Origin: Schizochytrium sp. TIO01
Lineage: Eukaryota > Sar > Bigyra > Thraustochytrida > Thraustochytriidae
Reading direction: 5' to 3'
DNA: 64,000 nucleotides
Assembly: GCA_004764695.1 (NCBI GenBank)
Contig: SMSO01000033.1
Location: 2,805,001-2,869,000, forward strand
Each line of letters begins with the position of its first letter. The first letter of the stretch is position 1. Made by a program: the position numbers and the translations under genes. This document shows, in pieces, positions 20,455 through 31,688 of this stretch. The notes beneath the pieces are model-generated. The model was not told where the DNA came from. It saw only the letters and a list, made by a program, of their open reading frames with translations, and made no database searches.

Positions 20455-21228
20455 ATGTGCGACAACGGAGAGCAGAACCAGGGTTCCTGCTGCCCGCCGG
20501 GCAGTCTGCCGGCGCTTAAGGTACCTGAAGACTACAAGCCCCAGGGCACCTGGGATGAGCTGAGCGATGGCTTCAAGGTGTACACGGTGGACAAGTCCAA
20601 CGCCGAGGCCAAGCGGGCGATTGTGGTGATTAGTGATATTTTCGGCGCTGACACCAGTCGCCATGCTGGTGTCTGTGACACTCTTGCGGAGAACCTCGAA
20701 TGCGTTGTGGTTATGCCGGATTTGCACCGCGGTGATGGCCTCGTTCCGGACCATCTCGGCAAGCCTGAGATGTACGAGCAGGTGAAGCGCCACCCGATTG
20801 AAGACGTCCAACGCGACCTCGACGAGATTTACGCGAAGCTCAGCAAGGAAGACGTTACTTCTATTGGCTTGATTGGCTTTTGCTGGGGAGCCTGGGTTGT
20901 CTTTCATGAGTCTACACGCTGCGCCGATGAACGTCTTCGTGCTGGCGCTAACTTCCACCCTTCCCTTGGAATTGAACAGGTCTTTGGTGGCAAGGTCGAA
21001 GACCTCGCCGCTGGTATCAAGCTGCCGCAGCTGATGGCCCCTACCGGAGACGAGGACAAGAATGTAAAGCCTGGAGGCTGCCTTCCTGAGGACAAAATCG
21101 TTTTCGAGCTCTTTGAGGAATGCAAGCACGGTTTCATGGTCCGTGGTGATGTGAAGGACGAAACCACGCGTGGACATGTCGAGCGTGGTCTCAAGGTGTG
21201 TACTGAATTCTTTCGCAACAAGCTCTAA
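20455..21228 (+). CDS. Dienelactone hydrolase family protein
   Basis: 257 residues, alpha/beta hydrolase. The nucleophile elbow is G-F-C-W-G-A at 141-146, with cysteine as nucleophile (C143) as in dienelactone hydrolases. The acid follows in P-T-G-D-E-D (D199 or D201) and the histidine in C-K-H-G-F-M-V-R-G-D (H225). The N-terminal MCDNGEQNQGSCCPPGS, with a CC pair, resembles eukaryotic members (AIM2/CMBL-like). Members hydrolyse cyclic lactones or esters; the physiological substrate here is unknown. A long antisense frame opposite this gene is only a shadow. Start at ATG 20455. Confidence 0.87.
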   Translation: MCDNGEQNQGSCCPPGSLPALKVPEDYKPQGTWDELSDGFKVYTVDKSNAEAKRAIVVISDIFGADTSRHAGVCDTLAENLECVVVMPDLHRGDGLVPDHLGKPEMYEQVKRHPIEDVQRDLDEIYAKLSKEDVTSIGLIGFCWGAWVVFHESTRCADERLRAGANFHPSLGIEQVFGGKVEDLAAGIKLPQLMAPTGDEDKNVKPGGCLPEDKIVFELFEECKHGFMVRGDVKDETTRGHVERGLKVCTEFFRNKL

Positions 21229-23499
21229 ATTCCATGAAAGATCACACAGATTTCTACGCTGTGGATGTCAGCTTTATTTTCTTTTCAATAATAATCAGCA
21301 GGCGCCACAGGTCCTTATACTGCCAAGACCCTGCCCGCTTCCATGAATAAAGGACTTGAATGAAAGCCTCAGTAAATATGCTCTTACTATCAAATTCGAG
21401 GTAAGCAGTAACATAATCATCTTTTAAAATAAGCAAAGGTTTCCAGATTCCATCTACCAGTTGAAGCAACATATGCGATACCCCCCGCCCACCACTGGGC
21501 AAGCAACAAAACAACTTTTGTTCGTGCATGAAAACCTTGTCCTTTGAACTTTAATACAAGATTTGAGAACAAATGGACGATGCTACCCCTTGAAAGCTTC
21601 AGCTTCTTCAATCCCTACACATTACTCACATTACAATTTATTTTTTTATAAAATGAAAACAAGAGCACGGCTACGCTTTAGAGCGGCTTTTTTTTTTTTT
21701 ACGAACTTTGCGTCAAGACAGATGAAGCGATACAACGTATTTAAAACACAGATCTATTTCACTTGCAAAGAAATCAAGGGTATTCGCAAAGGAGACCGAG
21801 TGCATTCATTTCGGCTATTTGGGAACTTTATATAAGGAGAAAACAGAATAAATTTAGTGTTACTGCTGTTTGCAGATCCTTCCTTATTTGAAAATCTTAT
21901 GTTCAAAGTTTGGCATATTTATGTTTGTTTCTAATTTCAAAGCTATCACGAGAATAGAATCTCCCGTTTTTAATTGATGTGTTTCCATAGCGTGAGCAAT
22001 GCTTTGCCCTTTTTCTACAACATGCTAAAAAGATAATAAAGACGTTGATGATGATGTCAATCTCGATGTCTGCATATATTATTTTATCGCATTTCACACA
22101 AGGTAGGACCAAATTCATGAAATACTGTTTGGACAAGCAATTATCAGAAAAAAAAACAAAAACAAAAACGTGTCACATAACATCTCGAGTACTCATCATA
22201 TCTGCGTCCTTTTGGTCTCCGCAGGGAAGATTTAAAGAATACTTTGTCTACAATCAAAGCACTAGATCTCAACCGAGGCTTTATGTGACTGGATAGTTCT
22301 TATTTTGCTTGCCATTTTTATGCAGATATAGACGTTCGGTGGGTCCTGTCAGAGCCAAATCACTCCAGTTCAATTCCAAAAAAGCGTTTACAGGGATAGA
22401 GGCCTCCCTCCCATTCTTCGTACAACTTTCGCAAATCGCTCGCAATACGCAACGGCTACCATGGTAGTTATCTACCTAGGTACAGTAGTATCCTGAAATA
22501 TTCTCTGTCAGCGTACTAATCGACGGCGTTGATGCGTACCGTACTCAGCGTTGATGCGTACCGTACTCAGGAGTCGTACGTCTTTTTGGGTCTCTCACTG
22601 ACCCATCTACTCCCATTCTGGGGCTTGACCGCTGCTTTTGCAGCAGCAGTTTGTTCTGGCTATTCTTCCCAAACAGGTTCAATTACGAAGACAACATCTT
22701 GGATCCTGCAAAGGTACTGGGTAGTAGCGTTTTTGGTCACCACTGGTTTTGGGTGGGAATTGGTGAGTCTGCCTGGGTACTATACCTCCTAGAGCTTTTT
22801 GATACGCCCACGAGAGCAAAAGAACGCCATGATTGTCTCGATACGGATCTTGAGCTGGCTCTTGGTTCCCCAAGCGTTTCCGCTTTCAAGTTAATAAGAT
22901 TAAGAAAACATGAAAAGAATGGCGGTAATAAAAAAAATCTATAATTGATTTGAGAGTTTCCTCCTCACTTGGCGTACACAAGCTCATAAATCTTCATGGT
23001 ATTCTCAGTTACTTGGGAAGTCCGCGTCTTGAGTGAATGCGGACGTTTCGCTTCTTTCTTCTAGCAATTATCATTTGGTGCTATCTATACAATGCCAATC
23101 GAACCATTTTTGATAAATCAAAAGGTATATAGATGGTAGCAGTGCCGAGGAATAATCTCGCACGCTGTGACGTTCGATGTAACACGAGAGTCCTCTTTTA
23201 CACAGACCTCTGCCTTACCAAGTATGATTCTCTGCGTTATTTATTATGTACTTTGTTTTGCGCAAATGACAAGCACACACCTCCAATGCCTTGACACCAT
23301 GCTTGTGGCGCACGGGTGCAGGCTCGCCGCAAGTAGTAGATGACCAGCATGTTGCGGGTGAGCAATCGTGCTGTCATGGTGACAGGTCTGGACTCAATGG
23401 GAGTTCACGCCAGCTGTGACACACGCAATCAACTTGAACGGTAGAGAGCTATTCAAGTTTGCGTAGCTTAGAAGGTCCAGTCCAAGGTAGGTAAGTAAG

Positions 23500-23533
<34 letters not shown>

Positions 23534-24035
23534 TGTAGGAGCGAGTAGTGACTCTTTCTTTTGTGCTTAGCGAAAACTGGACCACAGAGAACAGCATTAG
23601 ACAGCACTTGGAATGCAGAGCACGCCTTGAGACAACATGGGAAAACACAATTCTTCAATAGTTGATAGCTCAACGGGTGAGGATTGGCCTCTAGATGCTA
23701 CCAAAGGCCTTGCCTTTTCAATGCAGGCCTTGGGAACTAGGTATCAAGTTACCAAAACAACTTAAAAAAAAAAAAAAAAAAAAAAAGCTGAGTGAAAGCC
23801 AAATTGCAATTGGATAGATACCCCACTTCATTGCAATACTACTATTAGGGACTCTAGTCAGGCACCTAACTAGGGAATTAAAGTATTTTCCTTTTAAAAA
23901 AATAAAGTCGTAATACCAAGCGGTACTTTAAGTTCGAGCTTCGTGGGTCCGAGATTCAGGTGAGCAAACCTAGAATAGAAACTCGTCGCGTGAGTCTGTC
24001 AAAGCGCTTGACAGAAACTTGATTGGAGATTCAAA
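21229..24035. other. Gene-poor stretch, 2.8 kb
   Basis: No supported gene. Visible simple features are a 22-bp perfect tandem duplication (22527-22548 and 22549-22570), an alternating AT run at 23501-23534 and a 23-nt poly(A) at 23764-23786. The frame at 22529-22792 (87 codons, hydrophobic) has no recognised motif and I do not call it. Confidence 0.5.
22527..22570. repeat. Perfect 22-bp tandem duplication
   Basis: CGTTGATGCGTACCGTACTC plus AG occurs twice in direct contact. No coding context. Confidence 0.95.
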
Positions 24036-26390
24036 ATGGAGAGTAATGCTGGCTCAGTGCGACAGCAGGGCCTTGGCATGGCATCGTGCGTTGACCACAA
24101 TCAGAGAACGGACCACAGCGTAGACACCGTCGCAGAGAGTCTTCAAAATGTCAATATTACAGGAGCAACAGCTCAAGGCACTCCAATACCCCCTCCACCA
24201 CCACCACCACCATCATCAACAACAACAATGCCATTGCCACCTCCACCTCCACCTCCACCTCGAAGGAACCTCACAGGCAGGCGGCAGTCAGATGCATCGT
24301 CAGGCTCGTCGATGTCTGCAACGAGCCTTCCTGAAGGGACCGTCCGGAAACCAATTCTAATCGTCCCAGGGTTCATGTCGAGTGCTTTAAAAGTCGAGGC
24401 CTCAAATGTGGTGCAGCGGTGGGAAAATAAGCGAATATGGATGAGCTTGCAGAGGCTAGGTTTCACAGGCAAGGTTTTAGGCACCACAAGCCTGTTTGAG
24501 ACCAACGATGAAGATGTTGAGCAAATCAAGATGAAGAACGACTGGCTACTCCATCTCACGCTGCAACCAGACTTGCTTTCGGAGCGTGACGGAATTTCAG
24601 TACGCGCAATCGAAGGTCTTCATGGGGTGGACTTCCTCGAACCGGGACTATTTTTGAACGCACAAACTTACGTGTTCGGACCTCTTATCAAAACTCTTGT
24701 CAAGAAGGGGGGATACACGCGTGATAAGGATCTCGATGCTATGTCATATGATTGGCGAATGCCCCCAGGAGTACTTGAGGAAAGAGATCAATATTTCACG
24801 CGTTCTCTTGAGCGCATCGAGCGAATGTACCATGAGAATGATCAACAGCGTGTCGTACTTTTGTGTCATTCAATGGGCTGCCAGATGGCAGAGTATATGC
24901 TTCAATTTGCTTTGAGAAATCGAGGCCGTTCATGGATCGATAAATATGTTGACACTTATATTCCTATTGGTGGTCCGCACCTCGGCTCCCCAAGCGCACT
25001 TGCAAGTGTTGTGAGAGGATCAAATATGGGCCTACCGCGAACATTCTTGTCAACTCATGCCGCACTCATTTTGGGCCGATCCCTCGGATCAACGCCCCTA
25101 CTTCTCCCTGTTCACCCAGATGGTCGTATCGAATCTCAGCCCGAGGCATCAGCATGCATCTTTGCGCCAATAGTCAAGCAAACAGGTATGCTACGGATTA
25201 AGGTTGACAACTTGGATCTGCGAGTGCTTGCTTCCTTTTATCGCAATCTGGGCCAGCTTCGTCTCCGCATAAAATTTGCATCGACTACCTTAAATACACC
25301 ATGGTATGAAGCCCATCCAATATTATTGGTCGAACCTGTTCATGGGGAAACCGACGCTCTGATGTTTGAAATGGAGGCACCTATTCGCTTGGGACAAGGA
25401 GATGACTTTCTCACACTTGAAATTGTGGAGCAAGTCCTCGCCCCGGATATCACTGCACGGCGGCTTTTGGGCCATCCCATAGTGGAACATCTACCAAAGG
25501 CGCCCTCTCTAGGCTCTAAGGTCCGCGAAGCTGTGTACAACAGCACCCTTGGTACTTTGCGTGCTATTGACCCTGGACATGTCATTTGTAGGTCCGAATT
25601 TCGACTCGCTGACATCCTCACAGCGAATTATGTTCCCAATACACCGACGGTTATGTGCTTCCCGATATCTTGTGCATCCAGCTCGCGATCACGCAAAGGA
25701 TGTAATGCTGCTGCACAAATGGAAATCACATGGTTACCACCAGAGCTTCTGCATCAGCTAGCACACGCACAAATGTCACAATCACCATCTTTTGTTACGA
25801 CCTCAGAAATTCGCGATGCCAAACATAAAAAGGGAATGAACCCTGAGAGCTCGCAATATATGCGCTACACTCCAGTTGATCTACTTAAGATCGAAGGCCT
25901 GCACGACACGGTGCGCTTATGGGAATCGTATTTCTACCAACAAGACCCATGCATTAAGACTTCTGCACCACCTGTTTCGAACGTCTTTGCTATTTATGGC
26001 ACCAACATTAAAACCATGATAACTTGTGTATACAAACGCCAATCCAAGCAAGTTTGCTCAACAATTTTGAGCAACGATTACGCAGTTGATACGTCAGCAC
26101 AGATCGATCACGCGTTTGTTAAATCGCTTGGGGTCAAAATGGAAAAGGGCGTTATCTACGAAACTTATCGAACCCCTCAGCCAGATGGAAGAACGATAAG
26201 TGGTGATGGAACTGTGCCATATCAGACGCTTGCTCACGTACAAACATGGAAAGACAAGTGTAACGTGAGGGTAGAGGAAATCACTGGAGAAGAGCATCGT
26301 GCAATCCTTCGCAGCCAAAAGTTACATCAAATACTCCTTGATTATCTTGTCACTGTACCAACAGGCTATAGTGCCCCTCTAGCCGAATAA
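24036..26390 (+). CDS. LCAT/PDAT-like lipid acyltransferase with N-terminal polyproline and internal insertion
   Basis: 784 residues, single exon. Residues 50-76 are two polyproline runs, which suggests an SH3/profilin-binding, disordered N-terminus. The LCAT fold starts at RKPILIVPGFMSSAL (104-118) and continues through AMSYDWRMPP (235-244). The nucleophile elbow is V-L-L-C-H-S-M-G-C with S279, then YIPIGGPHLGSPSA. The acid is D724 in SGDGTVPYQTL and the histidine H754 in EEHRAIL. Residues about 383-490, between Ser and Asp, form an insertion with beta-strand pattern that may be C2-like (inference). LCAT/PDAT enzymes transfer acyl groups from phospholipids to sterols or diacylglycerol or act as phospholipases. 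No signal peptide is evident, unlike secreted LCAT. Confidence 0.85.
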   Translation: MESNAGSVRQQGLGMASCVDHNQRTDHSVDTVAESLQNVNITGATAQGTPIPPPPPPPPSSTTTMPLPPPPPPPPRRNLTGRRQSDASSGSSMSATSLPEGTVRKPILIVPGFMSSALKVEASNVVQRWENKRIWMSLQRLGFTGKVLGTTSLFETNDEDVEQIKMKNDWLLHLTLQPDLLSERDGISVRAIEGLHGVDFLEPGLFLNAQTYVFGPLIKTLVKKGGYTRDKDLDAMSYDWRMPPGVLEERDQYFTRSLERIERMYHENDQQRVVLLCHSMGCQMAEYMLQFALRNRGRSWIDKYVDTYIPIGGPHLGSPSALASVVRGSNMGLPRTFLSTHAALILGRSLGSTPLLLPVHPDGRIESQPEASACIFAPIVKQTGMLRIKVDNLDLRVLASFYRNLGQLRLRIKFASTTLNTPWYEAHPILLVEPVHGETDALMFEMEAPIRLGQGDDFLTLEIVEQVLAPDITARRLLGHPIVEHLPKAPSLGSKVREAVYNSTLGTLRAIDPGHVICRSEFRLADILTANYVPNTPTVMCFPISCASSSRSRKGCNAAAQMEITWLPPELLHQLAHAQMSQSPSFVTTSEIRDAKHKKGMNPESSQYMRYTPVDLLKIEGLHDTVRLWESYFYQQDPCIKTSAPPVSNVFAIYGTNIKTMITCVYKRQSKQVCSTILSNDYAVDTSAQIDHAFVKSLGVKMEKGVIYETYRTPQPDGRTISGDGTVPYQTLAHVQTWKDKCNVRVEEITGEEHRAILRSQKLHQILLDYLVTVPTGYSAPLAE

Positions 26391-26657
26391 AGTAAAGTGA
26401 TGTATATTGCAGCATTGAACAAGTTAAATATGCCAGACAAACGCAATGAAAAGTTCATAGATGTTCTCTGCATTCCGCGATTGCAAAATGCAACCCGCTT
26501 GCTCTGCTCCTGGATTTATAAAGTTGGTGGCAAAAGAAACAGAAACTACAGATTTTACAAAGTAGGACACCTCAACACTAAATCGAAGAGAAGACCATTA
26601 AATCAATACAAAGTTTTGAATATAATTTCTAATAAAAAAGATGCAACATTTATTTTT

Positions 26658-29600
26658 TTACGAGTTTCCGCCGCCGAAAAACATACCTACAACACTACGA
26701 GCGGCACCGCCCGCACCTTCAGAGTCTATTTGAGATCGAATTTTATCCATTTCCTGAGGAGAAAATTGCAGAATTGTACTCACAACGGGCAATAAGGTTT
26801 TGCGCTCACTTGCGTCTGCCGTCACCATATACTTGAAGACGACATGTTTAAGGTATGTAAGATTTTCTTGAGCCCTCTGTGCTTCGCTAGCTTCTTCGCC
26901 TGCTGCTGACAATGTTTGAGTACGAGCGAGAGCTCGGCGAAGATCGCGAATCTCTTCCTTCAAAACGGCCACTTGCTCAGTTAAAAGACGATGCTCGCCT
27001 TCCACATCTTCTGTATGTTCACGAAGCACGTCCATTTCACGCTGCCAAACAATGCGCTCGCGTGCGTGCTGAGAGTGTAGTGCATCAAGTTGCTCGACAA
27101 ACAAGGATTGCGACTGTGAAATAACCGACGCTGCGGTTCCATGCATACCTTCATCAAGAGGAGACATGTCAAATGATTTTGATGGGTGCATGGAAGAAGC
27201 TGCAGCAGCGGCGGCGATTAATGGATCCATGTGGCCATTGTGAGACTCCACTCGGCTGCGAGAGTATGCTCCGCCCGGTTGCTCATCGTCCATACTGGAA
27301 AAGCTAGAGCGTGAGAATCGTCGATTCCGGCTACTAATATTCGTTGAGAGAATGCGTTCATCAGTGCTGCCCACTCCAGAATCAGGCTCCTCGAGGTGCG
27401 CAGTTGTTTCTCCCGCTCGATCAGCTTCAACGCCTGTCTTTTCTGGTTCTCCCAATCCAGGTTCACGACGCTGCTGGTGCTGGTCGCTTTGGCGAGACAT
27501 TTTCCAATACGATGAAGAATGCCGCCCTGTAACAGGTGGTTTGGTTGCTGCCTGTGCCCGCTGAAGACTATCTTTTAGTTCCTCGATTTCCTGTTTTGCT
27601 GCTGCATAAAGGCTATCAAGACGCTTCCTTTCTGTGGTCACTTCCTGCAAGGATTTTTCGGTTTGCTTCTGAGTTGTAGACGTGTTTTCTAACTCAGTCT
27701 GTAAGGCCGAGACCTTGCGTTCCAGCACGGCAAGACCCTCCTCGTATTCTTTACGGGCAGTCTCCAAAGCCTCTTCGTTTCCGTTGGCCAGTCGTTGTTG
27801 CATATCCTCAAATCTTTGAGAGATTGAGGCCTCAAGCTCGTTTCGTGATTTCTCAGCAGCGGCCAAGTCTCTTCGAGCCGCGGAAAGTGCAATGTCAATG
27901 TTCTCCTTTTCTGCTTGGATATTCTCAATTTCCTCTTGTTTCTTATCCACTTGGCGTGTGACACGAGCCAACTCTGATTCAAGTTGCGCCCGAAGCTTGG
28001 CCTCCGTCGCCTTTGCTTTGGCGTCGACCTTTTTGGCACCTTCCTTTGCAGCCTTGACGGCGAGCTGAGCATTACGCCGTGCTTTAGCCAAATCTGTTTC
28101 AAGATGCTCCTTTTCAGCCATTGCCCAGGCTGCCTGTTCACGATACTCGTGCATTTGGTGTTCACACTCCTTTCGCACAACCTCGTCGACTGGGTCTGGA
28201 AGCACATAACGTTTACCTTTGGCCCACGAAGAATAGGTGTCAGCATCTACCCAGCGCACAAGTGAAGTAGATTTTTCCTCCTCTTCTTCGCCGCTACCAT
28301 TGACTGCTAGGGTTACTGTATTTGTGTTATTGTGTTCTTCTTCCACCCCATTCGCCGAAGCAGACGGGCCCTGACGAACACGAACAGCAACGTATAGAGT
28401 TGATTTCATACGAACCACGCATAACGCATCCTTTGCAGGACTGAACCCAAATGGCGCCTCCTGATTCGCTTGCTGAGTTTCCCGGAGGGACTCTAACTCG
28501 GTGCGTGCCTCGGTTAGCATTTGCTTTAGTTTAGTGGCAAAGGACTCATGACCCTCAACTTCTTTCTTTAGACGATCACACTCTTGCTCGAGCTTACTAC
28601 GAGCGTTTCGCTCATCTTCGACAGTTTGTGATGCGCTTGATTGGGCACTTTCAAGTTTAATTTTTGAGTCAGCTTGGGCCTGTGCAGCGACAAATCGTCG
28701 CCAGTGGGAGAATGCAGTAAGCTGCTGTCGCCGAGTAAGACTTCCCCTGTCAATGAGTTGGAGTACAGCACCAACATGTTTGGTTTTAGCCTGATCTCTT
28801 TCCTGTATACTTGTGTTCAACCTGTCCTTAAGAGCTTTGAAGCGCTTGCCGAGTTCTGCGCCGCGCTTCTTCCACTCTTGCACCTTCTTTTCTAGCAATG
28901 CACGCTCTTGGGAAGCCTCTTCCCGCTGAGCGGCCGCGTTAGCCTCCGCAGCAGCTAGAAGAGCATTTGCACGAAGAGAGGTTTCCAAGGCGAGCTCCTC
29001 TCTACTCTCTGCCAAAGCTAGGGCTTGGAGAAGCGAGGTTACATCAGCCTCGTTGCCAGGATTGGTTACACTATGAACAACTGCAGGTTCAGCATGCGTA
29101 AGGTCGGTATCACCTGCAGTATCAACTTCTGGTTTCTGATCTTCCATGCGATCATGGTCTTGATCTTGTTTCTGCTCCGGCAGAGATTGAGAACCAATAT
29201 CTTCACAAGTGGCATCACCAGGAGCTGGTAAACTAGTCTTGGTCATCGCCTCCTCTAGTTGGGCACGGAGGTCCATAATGACGGCCTGGGCCTCTTCGAG
29301 TTGCCCACGTAATGTGTGAATGTTCTCTATGTCCTCCTGTTTGATATCGTCATCAGTCTCTTTGGTTGCATTATCTTCAGAGGATGATGGCATGGATAAT
29401 TGAGCCTGATCAAGTGCAGTTTGCAAGTCAACAACTAGTGCAGCCTTCTCTGACGCCAAAGCTTGGGCATCCTCAAGCTCCATATGGAGGCCCCTGAGTT
29501 CCTCCATGCGGTCTTGATCTCTTTTCTCAGCCTGTTCAAGCTGTTGGCGTAGCTCTTCAATGTGAACAGCATGTTCCTGTTTAGACGCCCCCACTTGCTC

Positions 29601-31688
29601 AAGTTGCTGACGAAGCTCTAGGATATTAGCCTCATGGTTTTGGGCAGCCTCTTCAAACTTTTCGTTCATACCCTCAATCGTGGCTTGGTGCTCCTCAGCA
29701 AGTGTCTGGCTGGAAATTAGCTTTTCACGAAGTTCGTCAATACTATCACCTTCCTCTCTTTTGAGTGTCTCAGCCTGTTCAAGCTGTGATTGTAATAGCT
29801 CGATTTGAGAAATGTGAGTCTGCTTAGAATCTTCAGCCTCACTCAATTTTTGGCGGAGCTCATTGGCCAATTGTTCGCCCACCTCTTGCGCCTCTTGTAG
29901 TCTTTTAAGTTTTCCTTCCAGCTCGGTGACCGCCTCATTTCGTTCCTCGAGCTTCTCTTCTGTATTGGCCAATTCCTTACGCAACTCCGAAACTGCCTCT
30001 TCCTTTGCTGCACGTGTATCTTCAATCTCTTTGTGAAGTCCTTCGATAACTCCCTCACTATCATTACCAGCTACCTGAGCACGAACTTGCTCAAGGTCTT
30101 TGCGCAAAGCATCAATTGTATCTTCATGCTCCTTGCTTAAGCTTTGAGCTTGCTCAAGATCTTTTTGAAGACGTGATATTGATTTCTGTTTATCATCTGC
30201 AACTGCATATGATTCTTCGAGCTCCTTTTTCAAACCATGGACAGCCTCTTCGCTTTGACTTGCTTTGGACTCAGTTTGTTCCAAGTCCTGGCGCAAAGAT
30301 ACGAGGGATCGCTGATGCTCTTCACTTTCAGACTGGGCCTGTTGAAGCTCCTCGCGAAGTTTTTGCAAGGCCTGTTCGTGATCGCTGCCTTGAGATGTTG
30401 CCTCCTCTAACTGCTGACGAAGATCCTCAACCTCACATTGGCTACTTTGACTCAACCCTTGTGCTTGCTCAACGTCAGCGCGCAACTGGTTTACAGTGTC
30501 TGCATGCTGCTTGCTTTCGGCATAGGCTTGTTCAAGCTCTGTGCGAAGGTTTGCTAGAGATGTTTCATGCTCTTCATTGTTTTGTTGCGCTTTAATAAGG
30601 TCTCCTTGTAAGCTTTGACTAATGCGTTGGCTTTCCTGACTCGCAGATTCGGCTTGCTGCAAACTATCCCGAAGCTGTTGAACAGTGGCTTCGAGATCAG
30701 CGCCAGAAGATTTGACAGCCTGTTCAGCTGTTTCAGCGTCAGATTCAAGTTGTTGAATTCGAGATTGTGCCTCCTCTAGCTCTTGTTGAAGGCTTTGCGC
30801 TTTGCCACAAACCTCATCAAGCTCGGCGCTTGCTTTGCTTGTTTGAATTTCAAGTTCTTCCCGAAGCGCCGCGGCGTCTGCACGAGCTGCATCGAGATCT
30901 GCCTGGAGCTGTGCGACAATCTCTGCAGTCTCTGACGCTCCTTGTGATTGTTGGTCACGGTAAAACTGAGAGGACTCTTGGGCCTTGGCGAGCTCTTTCT
31001 GGAGGTCTGCAATATCCTGATCGTAACGGCTTTGCAAATCATCAAGTTGGGTTTGGCGATCTGCAAGCTGTTGTTGAGTCTCTGCATGGGCGTCTTTCAC
31101 GCGTTTTTCTGCGCCTTCAACATCGACGAGACCCGACCGAACCATTTCCTGCAAGCTCTGCACATTAAGTTCTAGTTCTTCTACGCGTTGTTTAGCCAAG
31201 CTCAAATCTTTCTCAAGTTTTTCGTTAAGCTCCGTGGCCTCAGTCTGTTCGCTCTTGACTTTTGCAAATCTTGTTTGTAATGCCTTAAACTTGGGCAAGA
31301 TCTCGCGGAGTTTTTTCATCGCCTCATCTTTTTTACCCTGGGTCTCCTTGAGCTCTTGCCGCAGTACTTCTAGGGAGGGTGCATCACCATTCGCATTTGT
31401 CGAGCCTTGATCTTGATTTAATTCGTCTTGATCCGCACTTCCATCTGCGCCTTCAGATTTGTCATTTGTGGCTTCATGGTGAATTTCTTCATTTGCAGTA
31501 TCTGCCTCACGTGCTGCAGCCCCGTCAGCAAGAGAAGGAGAAGTAGAAGACGAGGAGGCTGCTTCCAGCTCAGCAATCCTCGCGTTGAGCTTGGCGACTT
31601 CCTCCTCGCGAGCCTTAAGCTGCTTGGTTTTCTTCTTGATAAACCGCAGCAAGTCCTCCTTGCTCAGTTCGTTGCTTTCGCCCGACAT
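26658..31688 (-). CDS. GRIP-domain golgin (GCC88/GCC185-like coiled-coil protein)
   Basis: 1676 residues, intronless. The N-terminus has a KEDLLRFIKKKTKQLKAREE helix as in GCC-type golgins. Nearly all of residues 20-1000 and 1150-1580 are heptad coiled coil rich in E, Q, L, with internally similar LRQQLEQA-type units. A non-coiled segment lies at about 1077-1150 (ALCVVRMKSTLYVAVRVRQG). The GRIP domain is at about 1609-1655: NLTYLKHVVFKYMV, then LLPVVSTILQFSPQEMDKI, including the Tyr that contacts Arl1-GTP in this family. GRIP golgins tether vesicles at the trans-Golgi network. Convergent with the LCAT-like gene, 267 bp apart. The last residues (GMFFGGGNS) are hydrophobic, as in other GRIP tails. 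Confidence 0.85.
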   Translation of the reverse strand: MSGESNELSKEDLLRFIKKKTKQLKAREEEVAKLNARIAELEAASSSSTSPSLADGAAAREADTANEEIHHEATNDKSEGADGSADQDELNQDQGSTNANGDAPSLEVLRQELKETQGKKDEAMKKLREILPKFKALQTRFAKVKSEQTEATELNEKLEKDLSLAKQRVEELELNVQSLQEMVRSGLVDVEGAEKRVKDAHAETQQQLADRQTQLDDLQSRYDQDIADLQKELAKAQESSQFYRDQQSQGASETAEIVAQLQADLDAARADAAALREELEIQTSKASAELDEVCGKAQSLQQELEEAQSRIQQLESDAETAEQAVKSSGADLEATVQQLRDSLQQAESASQESQRISQSLQGDLIKAQQNNEEHETSLANLRTELEQAYAESKQHADTVNQLRADVEQAQGLSQSSQCEVEDLRQQLEEATSQGSDHEQALQKLREELQQAQSESEEHQRSLVSLRQDLEQTESKASQSEEAVHGLKKELEESYAVADDKQKSISRLQKDLEQAQSLSKEHEDTIDALRKDLEQVRAQVAGNDSEGVIEGLHKEIEDTRAAKEEAVSELRKELANTEEKLEERNEAVTELEGKLKRLQEAQEVGEQLANELRQKLSEAEDSKQTHISQIELLQSQLEQAETLKREEGDSIDELREKLISSQTLAEEHQATIEGMNEKFEEAAQNHEANILELRQQLEQVGASKQEHAVHIEELRQQLEQAEKRDQDRMEELRGLHMELEDAQALASEKAALVVDLQTALDQAQLSMPSSSEDNATKETDDDIKQEDIENIHTLRGQLEEAQAVIMDLRAQLEEAMTKTSLPAPGDATCEDIGSQSLPEQKQDQDHDRMEDQKPEVDTAGDTDLTHAEPAVVHSVTNPGNEADVTSLLQALALAESREELALETSLRANALLAAAEANAAAQREEASQERALLEKKVQEWKKRGAELGKRFKALKDRLNTSIQERDQAKTKHVGAVLQLIDRGSLTRRQQLTAFSHWRRFVAAQAQADSKIKLESAQSSASQTVEDERNARSKLEQECDRLKKEVEGHESFATKLKQMLTEARTELESLRETQQANQEAPFGFSPAKDALCVVRMKSTLYVAVRVRQGPSASANGVEEEHNNTNTVTLAVNGSGEEEEEKSTSLVRWVDADTYSSWAKGKRYVLPDPVDEVVRKECEHQMHEYREQAAWAMAEKEHLETDLAKARRNAQLAVKAAKEGAKKVDAKAKATEAKLRAQLESELARVTRQVDKKQEEIENIQAEKENIDIALSAARRDLAAAEKSRNELEASISQRFEDMQQRLANGNEEALETARKEYEEGLAVLERKVSALQTELENTSTTQKQTEKSLQEVTTERKRLDSLYAAAKQEIEELKDSLQRAQAATKPPVTGRHSSSYWKMSRQSDQHQQRREPGLGEPEKTGVEADRAGETTAHLEEPDSGVGSTDERILSTNISSRNRRFSRSSFSSMDDEQPGGAYSRSRVESHNGHMDPLIAAAAAASSMHPSKSFDMSPLDEGMHGTAASVISQSQSLFVEQLDALHSQHARERIVWQREMDVLREHTEDVEGEHRLLTEQVAVLKEEIRDLRRALARTQTLSAAGEEASEAQRAQENLTYLKHVVFKYMVTADASERKTLLPVVSTILQFSPQEMDKIRSQIDSEGAGGAARSVVGMFFGGGNS

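Noticed and set aside
20290-21177. 295-codon open frame on the minus strand
   Set aside because: Exactly antisense to the dienelactone hydrolase gene, without family motifs; it is kept open by codon bias of the real gene.
14700-24000. Search for tRNA, 5S rRNA and snRNA genes in the gene-poor regions
   Set aside because: By eye I found no convincing A/B box pairs or conserved snRNA blocks; a covariance-model scan would be decisive.
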